DNA of 64,000 nucleotides from Pseudogracilibacillus sp037072025 (GCF_037072025.1 NZ_JAXHDD010000001.1:248001-312000); one strand, 5' to 3'. Positions 26,773 through 36,304 are shown, numbered from the stretch's first letter. Translations and numbers: made by a program. Notes: generated by a model not told the origin, from the sequence alone.

Positions 26773-27978
26773 ATGAAAGCATGTGGTGTAATCGTTGAAT
26801 ATAATCCCTTTCATAATGGCCATCTGTATCATTTAAAACAAGCCAAAAAAGTATCAAATGCAAATTGTATTATCGCAATAATGAGTGGTTCTTTTTTACA
26901 ACGCGGGGAACCAGCAATCATCGATAAATTTCACCGTACAAAAGCAGCTCTTTCTGCTGGAGCAGATATGGTAATTGAATTACCCTATCCATTTGCTGTT
27001 CAAAGTAGTGCGCTTTTTGCTAAAGGGGCATTGTATACGCTAAATGAACTGCATGTTTCCTCGATTTGTTTTGGAAGTGAATCCGGCACGATAGAACCTT
27101 TTATAAATAGTGTCACCAAATTACGGGAAAACAAATCGCTTTATGACGAAACATTGCGCTCCTTCTTAGAACAAGGTTTTGCATTTCCAGAAGCAAGCAG
27201 TAAAGCTTATTATGCTATTGGAATGAATAGTATGGATATGATCCAACCAAACAACATCCTTGGACTTAGTTATGTTAAAACGATTATAGAAAATAATCTT
27301 CCAATTAAACCACTTACGACGAAACGAATTAATAACCATTATCATGACGAAAAAATCACCAACGAGATTGCCAGTGCAACTAGTATTCGTAAAGAGTTAA
27401 GTAAGACTGGAATATCGTCTAAAATAACCGAAACCTTGCCTACTGAAAGCTTGAATCAATTGCAAACATATATAGACAAATCTACTCTTTGGCATTCATG
27501 GGAACATTATTTTCCATTACTTCATTATCGTGTAATGACGATGACAAAAGAGGAACTAAGTAATATTCACGGTGTTACAGAAGGGTTAGAACACCGGATT
27601 AGAAAAACAGCTGAAAAAGCAATTTCGTTTTATGACTGGCTAGAAAAAATAAAAACGAAACGATATACAAAAGTTCGCTTGCAACGAATATTTGTACATA
27701 TCTTAACAAATACGACGAAAAAAGCCATTTCTTCAATTGTTCAAACAGAGAAAATACCATATATTCGGCTTTTAGGGATGTCAAAAAAAGGACAAGCTTA
27801 TTTACATGCCAATAAGAAAAACATCGACGTGCCAATTATTACAAATTTAAATAAACAAACTCGTAAGCTTCTTTATTTAGATGAAAAAGCAACGCATGTT
27901 TATTACAGTGTTCTTCCCGCCAAATTTAGAAGTCAATTACGAACTCAAGAATTTAAATTACCTATTTTTTATGACTAA
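26773..27978 (+). CDS. tmcAL: tRNA(Met) cytidine acetate ligase TmcAL (YlbM)
   Basis: ATP-dependent enzyme that makes N4-acetylcytidine at the wobble position of elongator tRNA-Met using acetate. 401 residues. Nucleotidyltransferase-like N-terminus GVIVEYNPFHNGHLYHLKQA (HxGH motif ~18-21), then SGSFLQRGEPAIIDKFHRT and FAVQSSALFAKGALY. ATG at 26773 with GAGGAG upstream. Divergent from ylbN (245-bp gap, AT-rich, presumably both promoters) and convergent with ylbL, overlapping it by four bases. Confidence 0.95.
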   Translation: MKACGVIVEYNPFHNGHLYHLKQAKKVSNANCIIAIMSGSFLQRGEPAIIDKFHRTKAALSAGADMVIELPYPFAVQSSALFAKGALYTLNELHVSSICFGSESGTIEPFINSVTKLRENKSLYDETLRSFLEQGFAFPEASSKAYYAIGMNSMDMIQPNNILGLSYVKTIIENNLPIKPLTTKRINNHYHDEKITNEIASATSIRKELSKTGISSKITETLPTESLNQLQTYIDKSTLWHSWEHYFPLLHYRVMTMTKEELSNIHGVTEGLEHRIRKTAEKAISFYDWLEKIKTKRYTKVRLQRIFVHILTNTTKKAISSIVQTEKIPYIRLLGMSKKGQAYLHANKKNIDVPIITNLNKQTRKLLYLDEKATHVYYSVLPAKFRSQLRTQEFKLPIFYD

Positions 27979-29006
27979 TGCTCTTTAGGATCAAGCTGTT
28001 TCAAAAAGTTAAGGGCATCGTCAAACGTATCGACTGGAACAATTTTCATAGATGTATTTATTTTTTTTGCTGTTTCTCTGGCTACTTCGTAATTGGAATC
28101 TTTTTCCCCTTGTTCATTTGGTGCGAAAAAGATTTCAATCCCTTCTCGATCAGCTGCAACCACTTTTTTATCAATTCCACCGATTCGAATTACTTTACCC
28201 TCAAAATCAATTTCTCCAGTGCCTGCAATGTGGTACCCTTTTGTAATATCTTCTTCTGTTAATTGATTATATATTTCAAGTGCAAACATCAAACCAGCAC
28301 TAGGGCCACCGATATTACCGCTTTTAATATGTACTGGTGGATCCACTGTTACTTTCTGTTCCGTAACCAACTGAATGCCTATCCCAACCTTGTCGTTGTC
28401 ATCAGGAAATGATACTACTTCAATAAATTCGGTCATATGTTTACCATCCCTATCGATATCAAGTTTGATCTTTTCTCCGGCCTTTTTTAAAAGTACATAT
28501 TCCACTAAATCATTTGCTTCTTTCATTTCTTGATCGTCGACTTTGTTAATTCTATCGCCTGGTTGCAAAATGCCGTCTGCAGGCATATTTTCAACAACAC
28601 CAACAATATATATACCTTTTTGTTCAATTGTATATTCTGCACCCGCAGCCCGGTATGCAACTACGGTTGAAGATTGTTGAGAATTCTCCATCAGCATCAT
28701 TTGATGTCGCATATATTCTTCATCTGAAATCCCTTCTGGCCTTGCTTCTTCAATAGGAATAATCTCATGGAAGGCACGGAGTTTCGCAAGTAAAAACCCA
28801 ATTGGCGTTGCTTGTCCTCCACTTACAGTTACTAAATGTAGGTCTCCCTTCGCTTCCACACCATTATCAACTTCCACTATATTTTCTAAACTATCTACAT
28901 GTCCTGGTTTATATATATAATAGGGGAGATCGTAAGTAATTAATAAGAAAAAAATTAAACTTATCATCAAAGAATAAATTACCGCTCTTTTTGAAATCCT
29001 CATCAT
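27975..29006 (-). CDS. ylbL: PDZ/Lon-like serine protease YlbL
   Basis: Membrane-anchored protease; in B. subtilis YlbL (DdcA/DdcP pathway) helps clear the DNA-damage checkpoint inhibitor YneA. 343 residues: N-terminal membrane span (~9-25), PDZ domain (~125-200, IVGVVENMPADGILQPGDRI), then a Lon-type proteolytic domain with catalytic Ser in GGPSAGL (~236) and Lys in GGIDKKVVAA (~281). Start at 29006 (ATG after GGAAGG); ATG at 29003 or GTG at 29012 are alternatives. Confidence 0.93.
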   Translation of the reverse strand: MMRISKRAVIYSLMISLIFFLLITYDLPYYIYKPGHVDSLENIVEVDNGVEAKGDLHLVTVSGGQATPIGFLLAKLRAFHEIIPIEEARPEGISDEEYMRHQMMLMENSQQSSTVVAYRAAGAEYTIEQKGIYIVGVVENMPADGILQPGDRINKVDDQEMKEANDLVEYVLLKKAGEKIKLDIDRDGKHMTEFIEVVSFPDDNDKVGIGIQLVTEQKVTVDPPVHIKSGNIGGPSAGLMFALEIYNQLTEEDITKGYHIAGTGEIDFEGKVIRIGGIDKKVVAADREGIEIFFAPNEQGEKDSNYEVARETAKKINTSMKIVPVDTFDDALNFLKQLDPKEH

Positions 29007-29147
29007 CGTCACCTTCCACTATTTAAAACTCAAAAAAAGCCTAATACAAATATATATCATAAACAAGTATAGTATTCGCGTATAGTAGAAAAGACAAGTA
29101 TATTTCTCTTACCAGCGTTTTCTTCCTATTTCGAAGGAGGTAATTCA

Positions 29148-30344
29148 TTGGGTCAACAGCTTAAAACTATTTTTCTAGCACTTTCTACTCTGTTATTAAC
29201 TTTATCATTAATTCTATACCCTGAAGAGTCCCTTCATGCAAGTATTCGAGGACTTCACACATGGGGAGAAGTAGTATTTCCATCCTTACTACCATTTTTT
29301 ATTATGGCTGAATTATTAATTAGTTTCGGTATCGTGCAATTTGTTGGTGTACTCTTTGAACCAATCATGCGTCCCATTTTTAATGTACCAGGTGTTGGCA
29401 GTTTTGCTTGGATGGTTGGAATGGCTAGTGGGTATCCATCCGGAGCAAAAATAAGCGCTTCTTTAAGGGAAAAAGAAGAAATTTCCCGAATCGAAGCGGA
29501 AAGACTCGTATCATTTTCCAATGCATCAAGTCCATTATTCATCTTTGGTGCGATTGCAGTCGGATTTTTGCATAATGCTGAACTTGGCCTGTTAATTGCA
29601 GTTTGCCATTATGTTAGTAATACGATTGTAGGAATTTGTATGCGATTTTATGGTAAAAAACGAGACAAGCAAAAGAAAAAAAATACATCCCATAAAAACT
29701 TATTACTTAGAGCATTTCGAATAATGCATGATACAAGATTAAAAGACGATCGACCAATTGGTCAAGTTCTCGGGGATGCAGTTATTTCATCCATTCAAAC
29801 ATTAATAATGGTTGGTGGTTTCATTATGCTTTTTTCTGTAATAACAACTTTGCTTCATATTATCCATGTTACCGATTTAATCTCAACAATTATAAATCCT
29901 ATACTTCAACTATTACAAGTTCCTGTCGAAATAACAGTACCTATAATTACAGGGATCTTTGAAGTGACCATGGGAATTGAGATGATTTCAAAATTAACAG
30001 GCACCCCGTTAGTTATGCAGCTTGCAGTAATCAGTTTTATTTTGGGTTTTAACGGATTTTCTATTCAAGCACAAGTTGCAAGCATTCTTGCAAAAACAGA
30101 TATACGCTTTTTACCTTATTTTTTTGCAAGGCTTCTCCATGCAACAATCGCTTGTTTATTTACAATAATCTTATATAAAACACACTTTGAAAATAAATTA
30201 ATCATTGAAGACGCAATTGCCATAGAAAAAAGTAACCATTCTTACCAGCTACTTGAACATCTAGCCAATATAGGACCATTAATAACAATCGGAAGTACTT
30301 TTCTTGCTATATGTATATTGGGTAAACGATTAATAAAAAATTAA
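29148..30344 (+). CDS. ylbJ: Sporulation integral membrane protein YlbJ
   Basis: Polytopic membrane protein of the SpoIIIAE/nucleoside-recognition type, required for heat-resistant spores in B. subtilis. 398 residues with about eight hydrophobic segments. The gate-like motif GMASGYPSGAKISASL (~91-106) and SNASSPLFIFGAIAVGFL are typical. TTG start at 29148, with a strong AAGGAGG seven bases upstream and no nearby ATG. Convergent with coaD; no clear hairpin in the 15-bp gap. Confidence 0.93.
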   Translation: MGQQLKTIFLALSTLLLTLSLILYPEESLHASIRGLHTWGEVVFPSLLPFFIMAELLISFGIVQFVGVLFEPIMRPIFNVPGVGSFAWMVGMASGYPSGAKISASLREKEEISRIEAERLVSFSNASSPLFIFGAIAVGFLHNAELGLLIAVCHYVSNTIVGICMRFYGKKRDKQKKKNTSHKNLLLRAFRIMHDTRLKDDRPIGQVLGDAVISSIQTLIMVGGFIMLFSVITTLLHIIHVTDLISTIINPILQLLQVPVEITVPIITGIFEVTMGIEMISKLTGTPLVMQLAVISFILGFNGFSIQAQVASILAKTDIRFLPYFFARLLHATIACLFTIILYKTHFENKLIIEDAIAIEKSNHSYQLLEHLANIGPLITIGSTFLAICILGKRLIKN

Positions 30345-30359
30345 TCTTTCTAAATACTA

Positions 30360-30842
30360 TTATTTAAATTTTTCAGTTAATGCCTCCATCACAATTTTCG
30401 GAACTAAGTCACTAATATTACCATGGTATTTCGCAACTTCTTTCACGATACTAGAGCTTAAAAATGAATATTGATTATTCGTCATCATAAAAAATGTATC
30501 AATTTCAGGTTCAAGTCTTTTATTCATCGATGTAATTTGCATTTCAAATTCAAAATCACTAACAGCTCGTAAACCTCGTAAAACAGCATGGGCTTTCTGT
30601 TCACGTGCATAATCAACTAAAAGTCCATCTGAGACATCAACTGTAACATTAGGGATGTCTTTTGTTGATTCTTCAATTAGATAAATACGTTCTTCAACTG
30701 AAAAAAGTGGTGTTTTAGATTGATTGTTAAAAATAGTTACGATAACCTCATCAAAAACTTTTGCTCCCCTTTGGATAATATCCAAATGACCGTTAGTAAT
30801 TGGATCAAAACTTCCCGGACAAATTGCTAATTTCTTTTCCAT
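30360..30842 (-). CDS. coaD: Phosphopantetheine adenylyltransferase CoaD
   Basis: Transfers AMP to 4'-phosphopantetheine, the penultimate step of CoA synthesis. 160 residues. CPGSFDPITNGHLDIIQRG (T/HxGH motif), VLRGLRAVSDFEFE, and TNNQYSFLSSSIVKEVA. ATG at 30842, with GGGGGAAG inside the rsmD 3' end; rsmD ends one base before this start, so the genes are tightly coupled. A longer frame exists but lacks support. Confidence 0.97.
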   Translation of the reverse strand: MEKKLAICPGSFDPITNGHLDIIQRGAKVFDEVIVTIFNNQSKTPLFSVEERIYLIEESTKDIPNVTVDVSDGLLVDYAREQKAHAVLRGLRAVSDFEFEMQITSMNKRLEPEIDTFFMMTNNQYSFLSSSIVKEVAKYHGNISDLVPKIVMEALTEKFK

Positions 30843-30843
30843 T

Positions 30844-31410
30844 TTACTTCCCCCTTGACTTTTTTTGTAAAATCGTGATGCTTGTCGTTTCATTGTATTT
30901 TTTTTCAGAAAGTCGTTCAAATGTTTCGATGTTATGAGAAATTTTTTGTTCTGGCCGATGTTCTATATACATTTTTCCTTTTGATTGTAACAGATCATTA
31001 TCCGCTATGTAATCGATTACTTTTTGATAAAAACCTTTATCATACGGTGGATCAAGAATAATTAAATCAAACTGGAGATTTTTTTTCGATAAAATTTGGA
31101 GTGCTCGATAAGCATCATTACGATAAATCTCACATTGGGACTCTATGTTCAGCAGCTCCACATTTTTATGTATAATTCGGATAGCAGTAGCGGATTTTTC
31201 GATAAAAATAACCTTGTCCATTCCCCTACTAATCGCTTCAATTCCTAAAGATCCACTACCAGCAAACAAGTCAAGACAAAGTCCTCCTTCAAAAAAAGGA
31301 CCTAACATATGAAAGATGGATTCTTTTACCTTATCACTTGTCGGTCTCGTGTTTGAACCGGAGACGGCCTTCAGATGTCGACCTTTAAATTCACCTGCTA
31401 TTACACGCAT
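30844..31410 (-). CDS. rsmD: 16S rRNA (guanine(966)-N(2))-methyltransferase RsmD
   Basis: SAM-dependent methyltransferase modifying G966 of 16S rRNA. 188 residues. MRVIAGEFKGRHL at the N-terminus, NTRPTSDKVKESIF, SAM-binding LDLFAGSGSLGIEAISRG (~43-60), and the catalytic DPPYDKG (~117-123). Classic rsmD-coaD pair. A MITE-like element lies 79 bp upstream of its start. Confidence 0.96.
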   Translation of the reverse strand: MRVIAGEFKGRHLKAVSGSNTRPTSDKVKESIFHMLGPFFEGGLCLDLFAGSGSLGIEAISRGMDKVIFIEKSATAIRIIHKNVELLNIESQCEIYRNDAYRALQILSKKNLQFDLIILDPPYDKGFYQKVIDYIADNDLLQSKGKMYIEHRPEQKISHNIETFERLSEKKYNETTSITILQKKSRGK

Positions 31411-31488
31411 TTGTACACCTCGCCTAAAGCTAACAAGATATTATCTATTTTAGAAAAGAAATAGACAATTATCAATGGTTAACTAAAA

Positions 31489-31686
31489 GTGCGTGTTCAA
31501 AAAGGAGGATAAAAAGGACCAAGAAGTTCGAGGCGGCGCAGCTCCCGTCAGCGGAATGTATGCTTTTAAATACATGAGCAAAGATCTGGCACGCAGAAAA
31601 AGTGCTTTCCTTTTTCAAGGAGCGGAAAAGCAAGCATTCGTGAGAAATTCGCAGTGTCAGTTTTACCGGACTTTTTGAACATCCTC
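31489..31686 (+). mobile_element. Short MITE-like element, copy 2 (198 bp, long form)
   Basis: Almost identical to the copy at 25529 (a few substitutions). Perfect 5-bp direct repeats TAAAA flank it at 31484-31488 and 31687-31691. It lies between the ylbG terminator and the rsmD start, in a gap where a small insertion does not break a gene. Confidence 0.9.
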
Positions 31687-31710
31687 TAAAAGAGTAACCG
31701 AACAATAATT

Positions 31711-31742
31711 AGAAAAACCTTTGTAGAATTTCTACAAAGGTT
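31711..31742 (-). terminator. Terminator of ylbG
   Basis: On the minus strand AACCTTTGTAGA pairs perfectly with TCTACAAAGGTT (three-base loop), then TTTTC. The stem overlaps the ylbG stop codon. Confidence 0.75.
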
Positions 31743-32016
31743 AAATACCCATTTTATAATCGTATAATTTAGCTTTATCTGGACGAGCGTTTTCAAAATC
31801 TGTTTTGAGAAACGGTTTATATGATCTATCAACTTTTGAAATAAAAGGTAATTTTATTAAATCTTCTTCCTTTTTGTCAATCTCGTCTTGGTTTACGTAT
31901 AAAACCGCATAACGCATCTTTTTCGATACATAAATAACATTCCCGTACTTTTTTATATGCTTCAAATTTCTACGGTGTGCGAACCACACGATTATCCCTT
32001 GTCGACTCTTTTGCAT
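31741..32016 (-). CDS. ylbG: DUF2129-family protein YlbG
   Basis: Small cytoplasmic protein of unknown function, conserved next to ylbF in Bacillaceae. 91 residues: basic N-terminal half (LKHIKKYGNVIYVSKKMRYA) and the family signature SKVDRSYKPFLKTDFENARP then DKAKLYDY. I start at 32016 because GGGAG lies seven bases upstream; the longer frame (to 32055) begins with residues absent from relatives. Confidence 0.9.
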   Translation of the reverse strand: MQKSRQGIIVWFAHRRNLKHIKKYGNVIYVSKKMRYAVLYVNQDEIDKKEEDLIKLPFISKVDRSYKPFLKTDFENARPDKAKLYDYKMGI

Positions 32017-32058
32017 CTGTATACTCCCAATCAAGTAATATTTTTCATAGAACATGTA

Positions 32059-32508
32059 TTAGGATGCTTGACACCCACAAGAACCACCGCTGCCGCATCC
32101 TCCTGAAGAGCAACCACTATCAGTCAATGCTAACCCATCCTTAGGAACGATAATATGCTCGCTAACACTATGTGCAATTTGTTCACTGATTTCATCCAAG
32201 AAACTCTGTAAATTCCGTTCCGCTATCTTAAACGCAGCGACACTAGAATTCATATCCATTTTTCTTTTTGCGCTACGGACATTTTTCATTATTTCATTAT
32301 AATCAGGATGATATCTTCCAAAACGCTGCACATCTTCGTAATGTTCTTTCATACGATTAAAAGCTCGTATTAGTTGCTGTGCCTCTTTATCATTCTGTAA
32401 TGTATCGTAAGCATTTTGGTACTCATTCATTATATCAGAGGCTATTATCATTTTTGATAAACCTTCCGTTTTTTCAAGGATATCTATATACTCTAAAGTT
32501 GCTATCAT
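32059..32508 (-). CDS. ylbF: Regulator YlbF, subunit of the YlbF-YmcA-YaaT complex
   Basis: In B. subtilis YlbF forms a complex with YmcA and YaaT that carries Fe-S clusters and acts as a specificity factor for RNase Y, affecting competence, biofilm and sporulation. 149 residues: helical core with HYEDVQRFGRYHPDYNEIM, and a Gly/Cys-rich tail (SGCSSGGCGSGGSCGC) with four cysteines suited to cluster binding. Start at 32508 after GGGGGT; a frame start at 32523 is less likely. Confidence 0.93.
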   Translation of the reverse strand: MIATLEYIDILEKTEGLSKMIIASDIMNEYQNAYDTLQNDKEAQQLIRAFNRMKEHYEDVQRFGRYHPDYNEIMKNVRSAKRKMDMNSSVAAFKIAERNLQSFLDEISEQIAHSVSEHIIVPKDGLALTDSGCSSGGCGSGGSCGCQAS

Positions 32509-32571
32509 TTTTCGTACCCCCATAGCACTATCTTACCACGCTTTACATATAAAGTGAACTGTACTGCGTGC

Positions 32572-33630
32572 TTATGGTTTTAACAAAAAGTTTTGTGTAT
32601 AGTAGTATCGGTGAACTCCTACGCCAAGATGTGTATAATCATCATTAAGCAATGCCTCTCTATGTCCCTCACTATTAAGCCAACCCTCTACAGCAGCAGG
32701 TGCATCAGTATGTTGAGCGGCAATGTTTTCACCAGCAGATAAATAGTATACTTCCTTCTCTTCCAATCGTTCTTTTAAACCACTGCCATCTTGACTATAA
32801 TGTGAGAAATAATTTTCTTCAAACATATCTTTACTATGCAAATAAGCTACTTCTGCAACCTGCTCATCTTTAATTAATGGTGATCCACCGTGTTGATACC
32901 TATAAATATTCGTTAAATCAAAAATTTGTTGCTCCATGCCTTGTTCAATTTCCTTCCAATCTGCTTCTGATAAGTAAGGTTCTTCTGGTAAGTTTCCTCG
33001 GTACTCCATTTCATAAAAACGCTGTGTTATAAGTGTTTCTCCTGTTAAAACCCGAATAGAGGAAAGTTGGTTCGTAAACGTATCAAAATATAATTGAACA
33101 AAAGTATCCTCAGATAGTTTCACCAGAGGAGTCATCTTCAAATCTGTCTCATTTAACAAAAATGTATAAAAAGTCAGACCTGGTTGATAAGTCACTTTAT
33201 TTTTGAATTCGAAGTTTTCTCCTATTTCTTCATAATCTGCTCCAATTTTAAAAGGATCACTTTGAACCCCCTCACCTGTAGCAAAGATCGTTTGAACAGT
33301 ATCATCTTCATCAGCTATACCAAATTGAATCAAATTTGTTTGCTCATCTGTATAAACCCACCACGTATAACCATAAGGGGTTAAATCCTTCCGAAATGGT
33401 TCTCCTAGTTGTTTTTCAATCTCATTGCTTGTCTTATTCATGAAACCAAACAGATCACCTTTTAACAGTTGTTTCGTTTCTTTTGTAGTTTGATTGGACT
33501 TTAATTTTGGCAGCTCCTCATATGTATCAAAAATAGCAATTTCTTTTGATAAAATATCATCATCTAGGATAAAATAAGCTCCAATAATAAGTAATAAAAA
33601 TATTGATACAAAAATAAATAGTTTTCTCAT
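32572..33630 (-). CDS. ylbC: CAP-domain (SCP-like) membrane-anchored protein YlbC
   Basis: Extracytoplasmic protein of unknown function. 352 residues: uncleaved signal/anchor (~2-22), a CAP-associated N-terminal domain (~40-215) and a C-terminal CAP domain (~230-352) with IYRYQHGGSPL, HSKDMFEENYFSHYSQDG, SAGENIAA and GWLNSEGHREALLNDDYTHLGVGV. ATG at 33630 is used because GGAGG lies five bases upstream; an ATG four codons earlier overlaps that site. Ends NFLLKP, close to the family's C-terminus. Confidence 0.88.
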   Translation of the reverse strand: MRKLFIFVSIFLLLIIGAYFILDDDILSKEIAIFDTYEELPKLKSNQTTKETKQLLKGDLFGFMNKTSNEIEKQLGEPFRKDLTPYGYTWWVYTDEQTNLIQFGIADEDDTVQTIFATGEGVQSDPFKIGADYEEIGENFEFKNKVTYQPGLTFYTFLLNETDLKMTPLVKLSEDTFVQLYFDTFTNQLSSIRVLTGETLITQRFYEMEYRGNLPEEPYLSEADWKEIEQGMEQQIFDLTNIYRYQHGGSPLIKDEQVAEVAYLHSKDMFEENYFSHYSQDGSGLKERLEEKEVYYLSAGENIAAQHTDAPAAVEGWLNSEGHREALLNDDYTHLGVGVHRYYYTQNFLLKP

Positions 33631-33791
33631 AATAACCTCCATACATCATTGTATTCCCAACGATAAGTTTTATTAACCCTTCGTTTTGTTACAAATTTCG
33701 TCAACATCTTGAACTGTTGATATATTTTATTGCAAGTTATGTTTTTTTCAACTATCATTATTATAATGAGACTAAACAAGAGGTGTATAAA

Positions 33792-34157
33792 ATGAAAATA
33801 GAAAACACAGGAATAGACAATAAAGTAATTGATATCGTACCTTTAAATCATATTATGGGTAAGCATGCTTTTATTCTTGGTGAAAGTTGGGATTATGAAC
33901 GCGTTACATATGATTATAAAATTAATTCTCAAGAAAAAAACGTTACGTACTATATCCGTATTCAAGGTGAAGCGATCGAAGGTGACGTCGATAAAAAGGA
34001 CGCAGTAATTAAACTAAAAACACCACTTTTGGGTAAGCACTACTACCCACATGGTATCGAATATGGTGAAGACGAAAACTTCCCTAAGAATTTAATAGAA
34101 CGTGCAAATAAAATAGTCACTGGTGTAAATGAAGAGTTAGAAAGCTTTTTAAAGTAA
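33792..34157 (+). CDS. YugN-like family protein
   Basis: Cytoplasmic protein of 121 residues with the YugN-like pattern (GKHAFILGESWDYERVTYDY, then YYIRIQGEAIEGDVDKK and LLGKHYYPHGIEYGED). Function unknown. It occupies the ylbA position of B. subtilis between ctaG and ylbC. ATG at 33792 has AGAGGTG six bases upstream; the longer frame from 33717 begins in AT-rich leader sequence. Confidence 0.8.
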   Translation: MKIENTGIDNKVIDIVPLNHIMGKHAFILGESWDYERVTYDYKINSQEKNVTYYIRIQGEAIEGDVDKKDAVIKLKTPLLGKHYYPHGIEYGEDENFPKNLIERANKIVTGVNEELESFLK

Positions 34158-34255
34158 GCTCTTCAAATTAACACAATTTTACCATAAAAGCACGTCATTA
34201 TTTGTAGTTATTTGTTTACAAAATTATTAAACAGTAAAAGATTCTAATATCATTT

Positions 34256-34288
34256 AAAAAACTGTCCTCATGCTAGGACAGTTTTTTA
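34256..34288. terminator. Bidirectional terminator between the yugN-like gene and ctaM
   Basis: AAACTGTCCT pairs with AGGACAGTTT around a short loop, with six T on the plus strand and A/T runs on the other. It lies between convergent genes. Confidence 0.85.
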
Positions 34289-34331
34289 AAACGCTTTTTA
34301 TTGAAAACCAACGACATACGAATTTAGTTAA

Positions 34332-34787
34332 TTAATACCCTAATATGGCTCGAATCATACTTGTAGTTTCTCCACCCTCATATATAATGTATAAGAATAA
34401 ATATACCATAATTCCGGTAATTGCTGTAAAAAACCATATAATACTTGTAACTGGACCAATTTTTTTATGTTTTTTGAAATTACCTTTAAAAGCAAGTCGT
34501 AATGTAACTATACCAAAGATTGCGCCTGTCATCGACAAAATGATGTGGAATACTAAAAAGATCGTATAATAAATTTTAATATTATCGGGTCCACCAAAAC
34601 TAGTATTACCAATAAAAATGGTTCTCGATACATAAATGATTAAAAACAGTAAGGCGCTTATTGCAGCTGCAACCATTGTTTTTTTATGTTGTTCTTTTTC
34701 TCCTTTAATAATAAATCTCCAACCAATTGCTACTAAAATTGCACTTAAAGCAATTAATAATGTACTAATAAAAGGCAAAATTTCCAT
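34332..34787 (-). CDS. ctaM: DUF420 membrane protein, CtaM-like oxidase assembly factor
   Basis: Integral membrane protein of 151 residues with about four spans. DUF420 members next to cytochrome oxidase genes (CtaM in Staphylococcus aureus, YozB in B. subtilis) are needed to form active heme-A-containing oxidase. Conserved His residues lie in spans (FLVFHIILSMTGAIFGIV) and loops (GEKEQHKKTM, FKKHKKIG). Directly downstream of ctaG (32-bp gap), supporting an assembly role. Confidence 0.85.
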   Translation of the reverse strand: MEILPFISTLLIALSAILVAIGWRFIIKGEKEQHKKTMVAAAISALLFLIIYVSRTIFIGNTSFGGPDNIKIYYTIFLVFHIILSMTGAIFGIVTLRLAFKGNFKKHKKIGPVTSIIWFFTAITGIMVYLFLYIIYEGGETTSMIRAILGY

Positions 34788-34819
34788 TTAATAATTCCTT
34801 TCTTATCGTGTCGAACGTT

Positions 34820-35725
34820 TTACTTTGAATAAGGCAACGAATCTGGCATTGGATCGACACCCATATTCTTTTTGGAAAACCAACCAAAAAAGATCCATGC
34901 AATAACAAATCCATAAATTATTTGTTGTAAAAACATCATTATTATACCACCTAATTGCTGATCTTCTTGAGCACTTAAAGGTGAAAACATCTCGGCTCCT
35001 GACAACGTTCCAGATAAACCTATTAACACATCACTTGGCACACATAAACTAAGTGCTTGAATCCAAGCTCCTTGTGATGTATAAGCAGCATATAATGACT
35101 TTGATGAAAAAATCATTAAAGCACAGGCAATAGAAATAATTAGAATACTGCCTAGTAAATAACCCATTTTTATTAGTGGATTAAGTGTATTATAAGACTT
35201 AAGTGGTGTTACAATCGGCCACCACATACAAAAAGATAGAATAAATAAGATTATTGTTATTCCAAAGTGAGCAACAGGTGAACCTTTTGAAAAATCAAAG
35301 ATAGCAGGTAAATGATATAATGAAAATAGACTATTAAATAAAGCTAAAGCGATTAAAGGATGTGTAAAAAACCTAAATAGAGGCTTAATAACTGGTAACT
35401 CTATAAATCGTTCGATAAACCATGTCGGTAAACCACGAATAAAGAAAATCGGTACAACAAAATACAAAATAGACATCTGGATCATGTGTGCACTCATCAT
35501 GATATGAGATAATAAATCAACCGGCGCACCCTTAACAAGATAGAGTAAAATCAATCCAGTATAGAAAAATAACTGTTGATTAATGGTAGGTTTAGATACT
35601 TCACCAAATATTGATCGTTTTGGTCCAGTAATAATAAAATAGACTAACCCCAACATTATTATAAATGTTAGAAAATAAGGACTCCATAATGCCCGAAATC
35701 CAAATATTTGTATCTCTAACCACAT
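34820..35725 (-). CDS. ctaG: Cytochrome c oxidase assembly factor CtaG
   Basis: Membrane protein needed for caa3 oxidase assembly in Bacillus (caa3_CtaG family, unrelated to Cox11). 301 residues with about seven spans; conserved FRALWSPYFL near the N-terminus, KGAPVDLLSHIMMSAHMIQM and SLYHLPAIFDF with candidate copper-binding His/Met residues. ATG at 35725 follows GAGGTGG; the upstream frame to 35797 is not supported. It lies after the ctaF terminator, so it probably has its own promoter with ctaM. Confidence 0.93.
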   Translation of the reverse strand: MWLEIQIFGFRALWSPYFLTFIIMLGLVYFIITGPKRSIFGEVSKPTINQQLFFYTGLILLYLVKGAPVDLLSHIMMSAHMIQMSILYFVVPIFFIRGLPTWFIERFIELPVIKPLFRFFTHPLIALALFNSLFSLYHLPAIFDFSKGSPVAHFGITIILFILSFCMWWPIVTPLKSYNTLNPLIKMGYLLGSILIISIACALMIFSSKSLYAAYTSQGAWIQALSLCVPSDVLIGLSGTLSGAEMFSPLSAQEDQQLGGIIMMFLQQIIYGFVIAWIFFGWFSKKNMGVDPMPDSLPYSK

Positions 35726-35789
35726 TTTTAAAATCCACCTCTTTAACAATCTCTGCCAACTAAAAATAATTCCCACATTTATTATATTA

Positions 35790-35850
35790 TATCGCATCTG
35801 GATTATTTTTCACACTTCACATGTGACAATTTACTAACGTTATTGGAATA
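35790..35850 (-). promoter_or_regulatory. Candidate ctaG promoter and regulator site
   Basis: Upstream of ctaG the sequence carries TATAAT and, further out, the palindrome TTCACATGTGACAA. TGTGACAA also occurs upstream of ctaA (41224). ResD and related regulators of respiration bind TTTGTGA-type boxes in Bacillus, so joint control is plausible, but no -35 is convincing. Confidence 0.3.
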
Positions 35851-35932
35851 ATAAAAGTATAATTCACTATTTAATAATATTTTTTGTTTACGTATCTTAT
35901 CATAGTAATTCAATTACATATCATTAAATGAA

Positions 35933-35966
35933 TAAAAAAAACTGGAGAAAATTCTCCAGTTTTTTA
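35933..35966 (-). terminator. Terminator of the ctaB-F operon
   Basis: AAAACTGGAGAA pairs with TTCTCCAGTTTT around two or three bases, with an eight-base T run on the minus strand. It directly follows ctaF. Confidence 0.85.
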
Positions 35967-35971
35967 AAAGT

Positions 35972-36301
35972 TTACCACCAAGTTATAACCATTAATCCTG
36001 CTAACGTTAAAAATGCAGCCCAGACACCACCATAAATTAATGTGGCAGGCATCGCATGACCTTTATCTTTCAAATGCATGAAATAATAGAACTGAAAACC
36101 AGCCTGCACAATCGCCATGATGAAAATAATAGGCACTACATACATGCTTGGTAAAGTGCCTGTTGCAACAATAGCAAAAGCGATGAGTGTAAAGATTATC
36201 ATTAAAGCGAAGGAAATGAGCTGTTTTTGCATTTCTTCTTTGTTTTTCTGTCTATTAAACGATTCAGATTGGTTTAAATTTGTATTTTGCTCGTTTGTCA
36301 T
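35972..36301 (-). CDS. ctaF: Cytochrome c oxidase subunit IVB
   Basis: Small subunit of the caa3 terminal oxidase. 109 residues: polar N-terminus (1-27), then three membrane spans (~28-48, 55-75, 85-107); QFYYFMHLKDKGH is the family hallmark. ATG at 36301 lies three bases after the ctaE stop. Last gene of the cta operon. Confidence 0.93.
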   Translation of the reverse strand: MTNEQNTNLNQSESFNRQKNKEEMQKQLISFALMIIFTLIAFAIVATGTLPSMYVVPIIFIMAIVQAGFQFYYFMHLKDKGHAMPATLIYGGVWAAFLTLAGLMVITWW

Positions 36302-36304
36302 CGA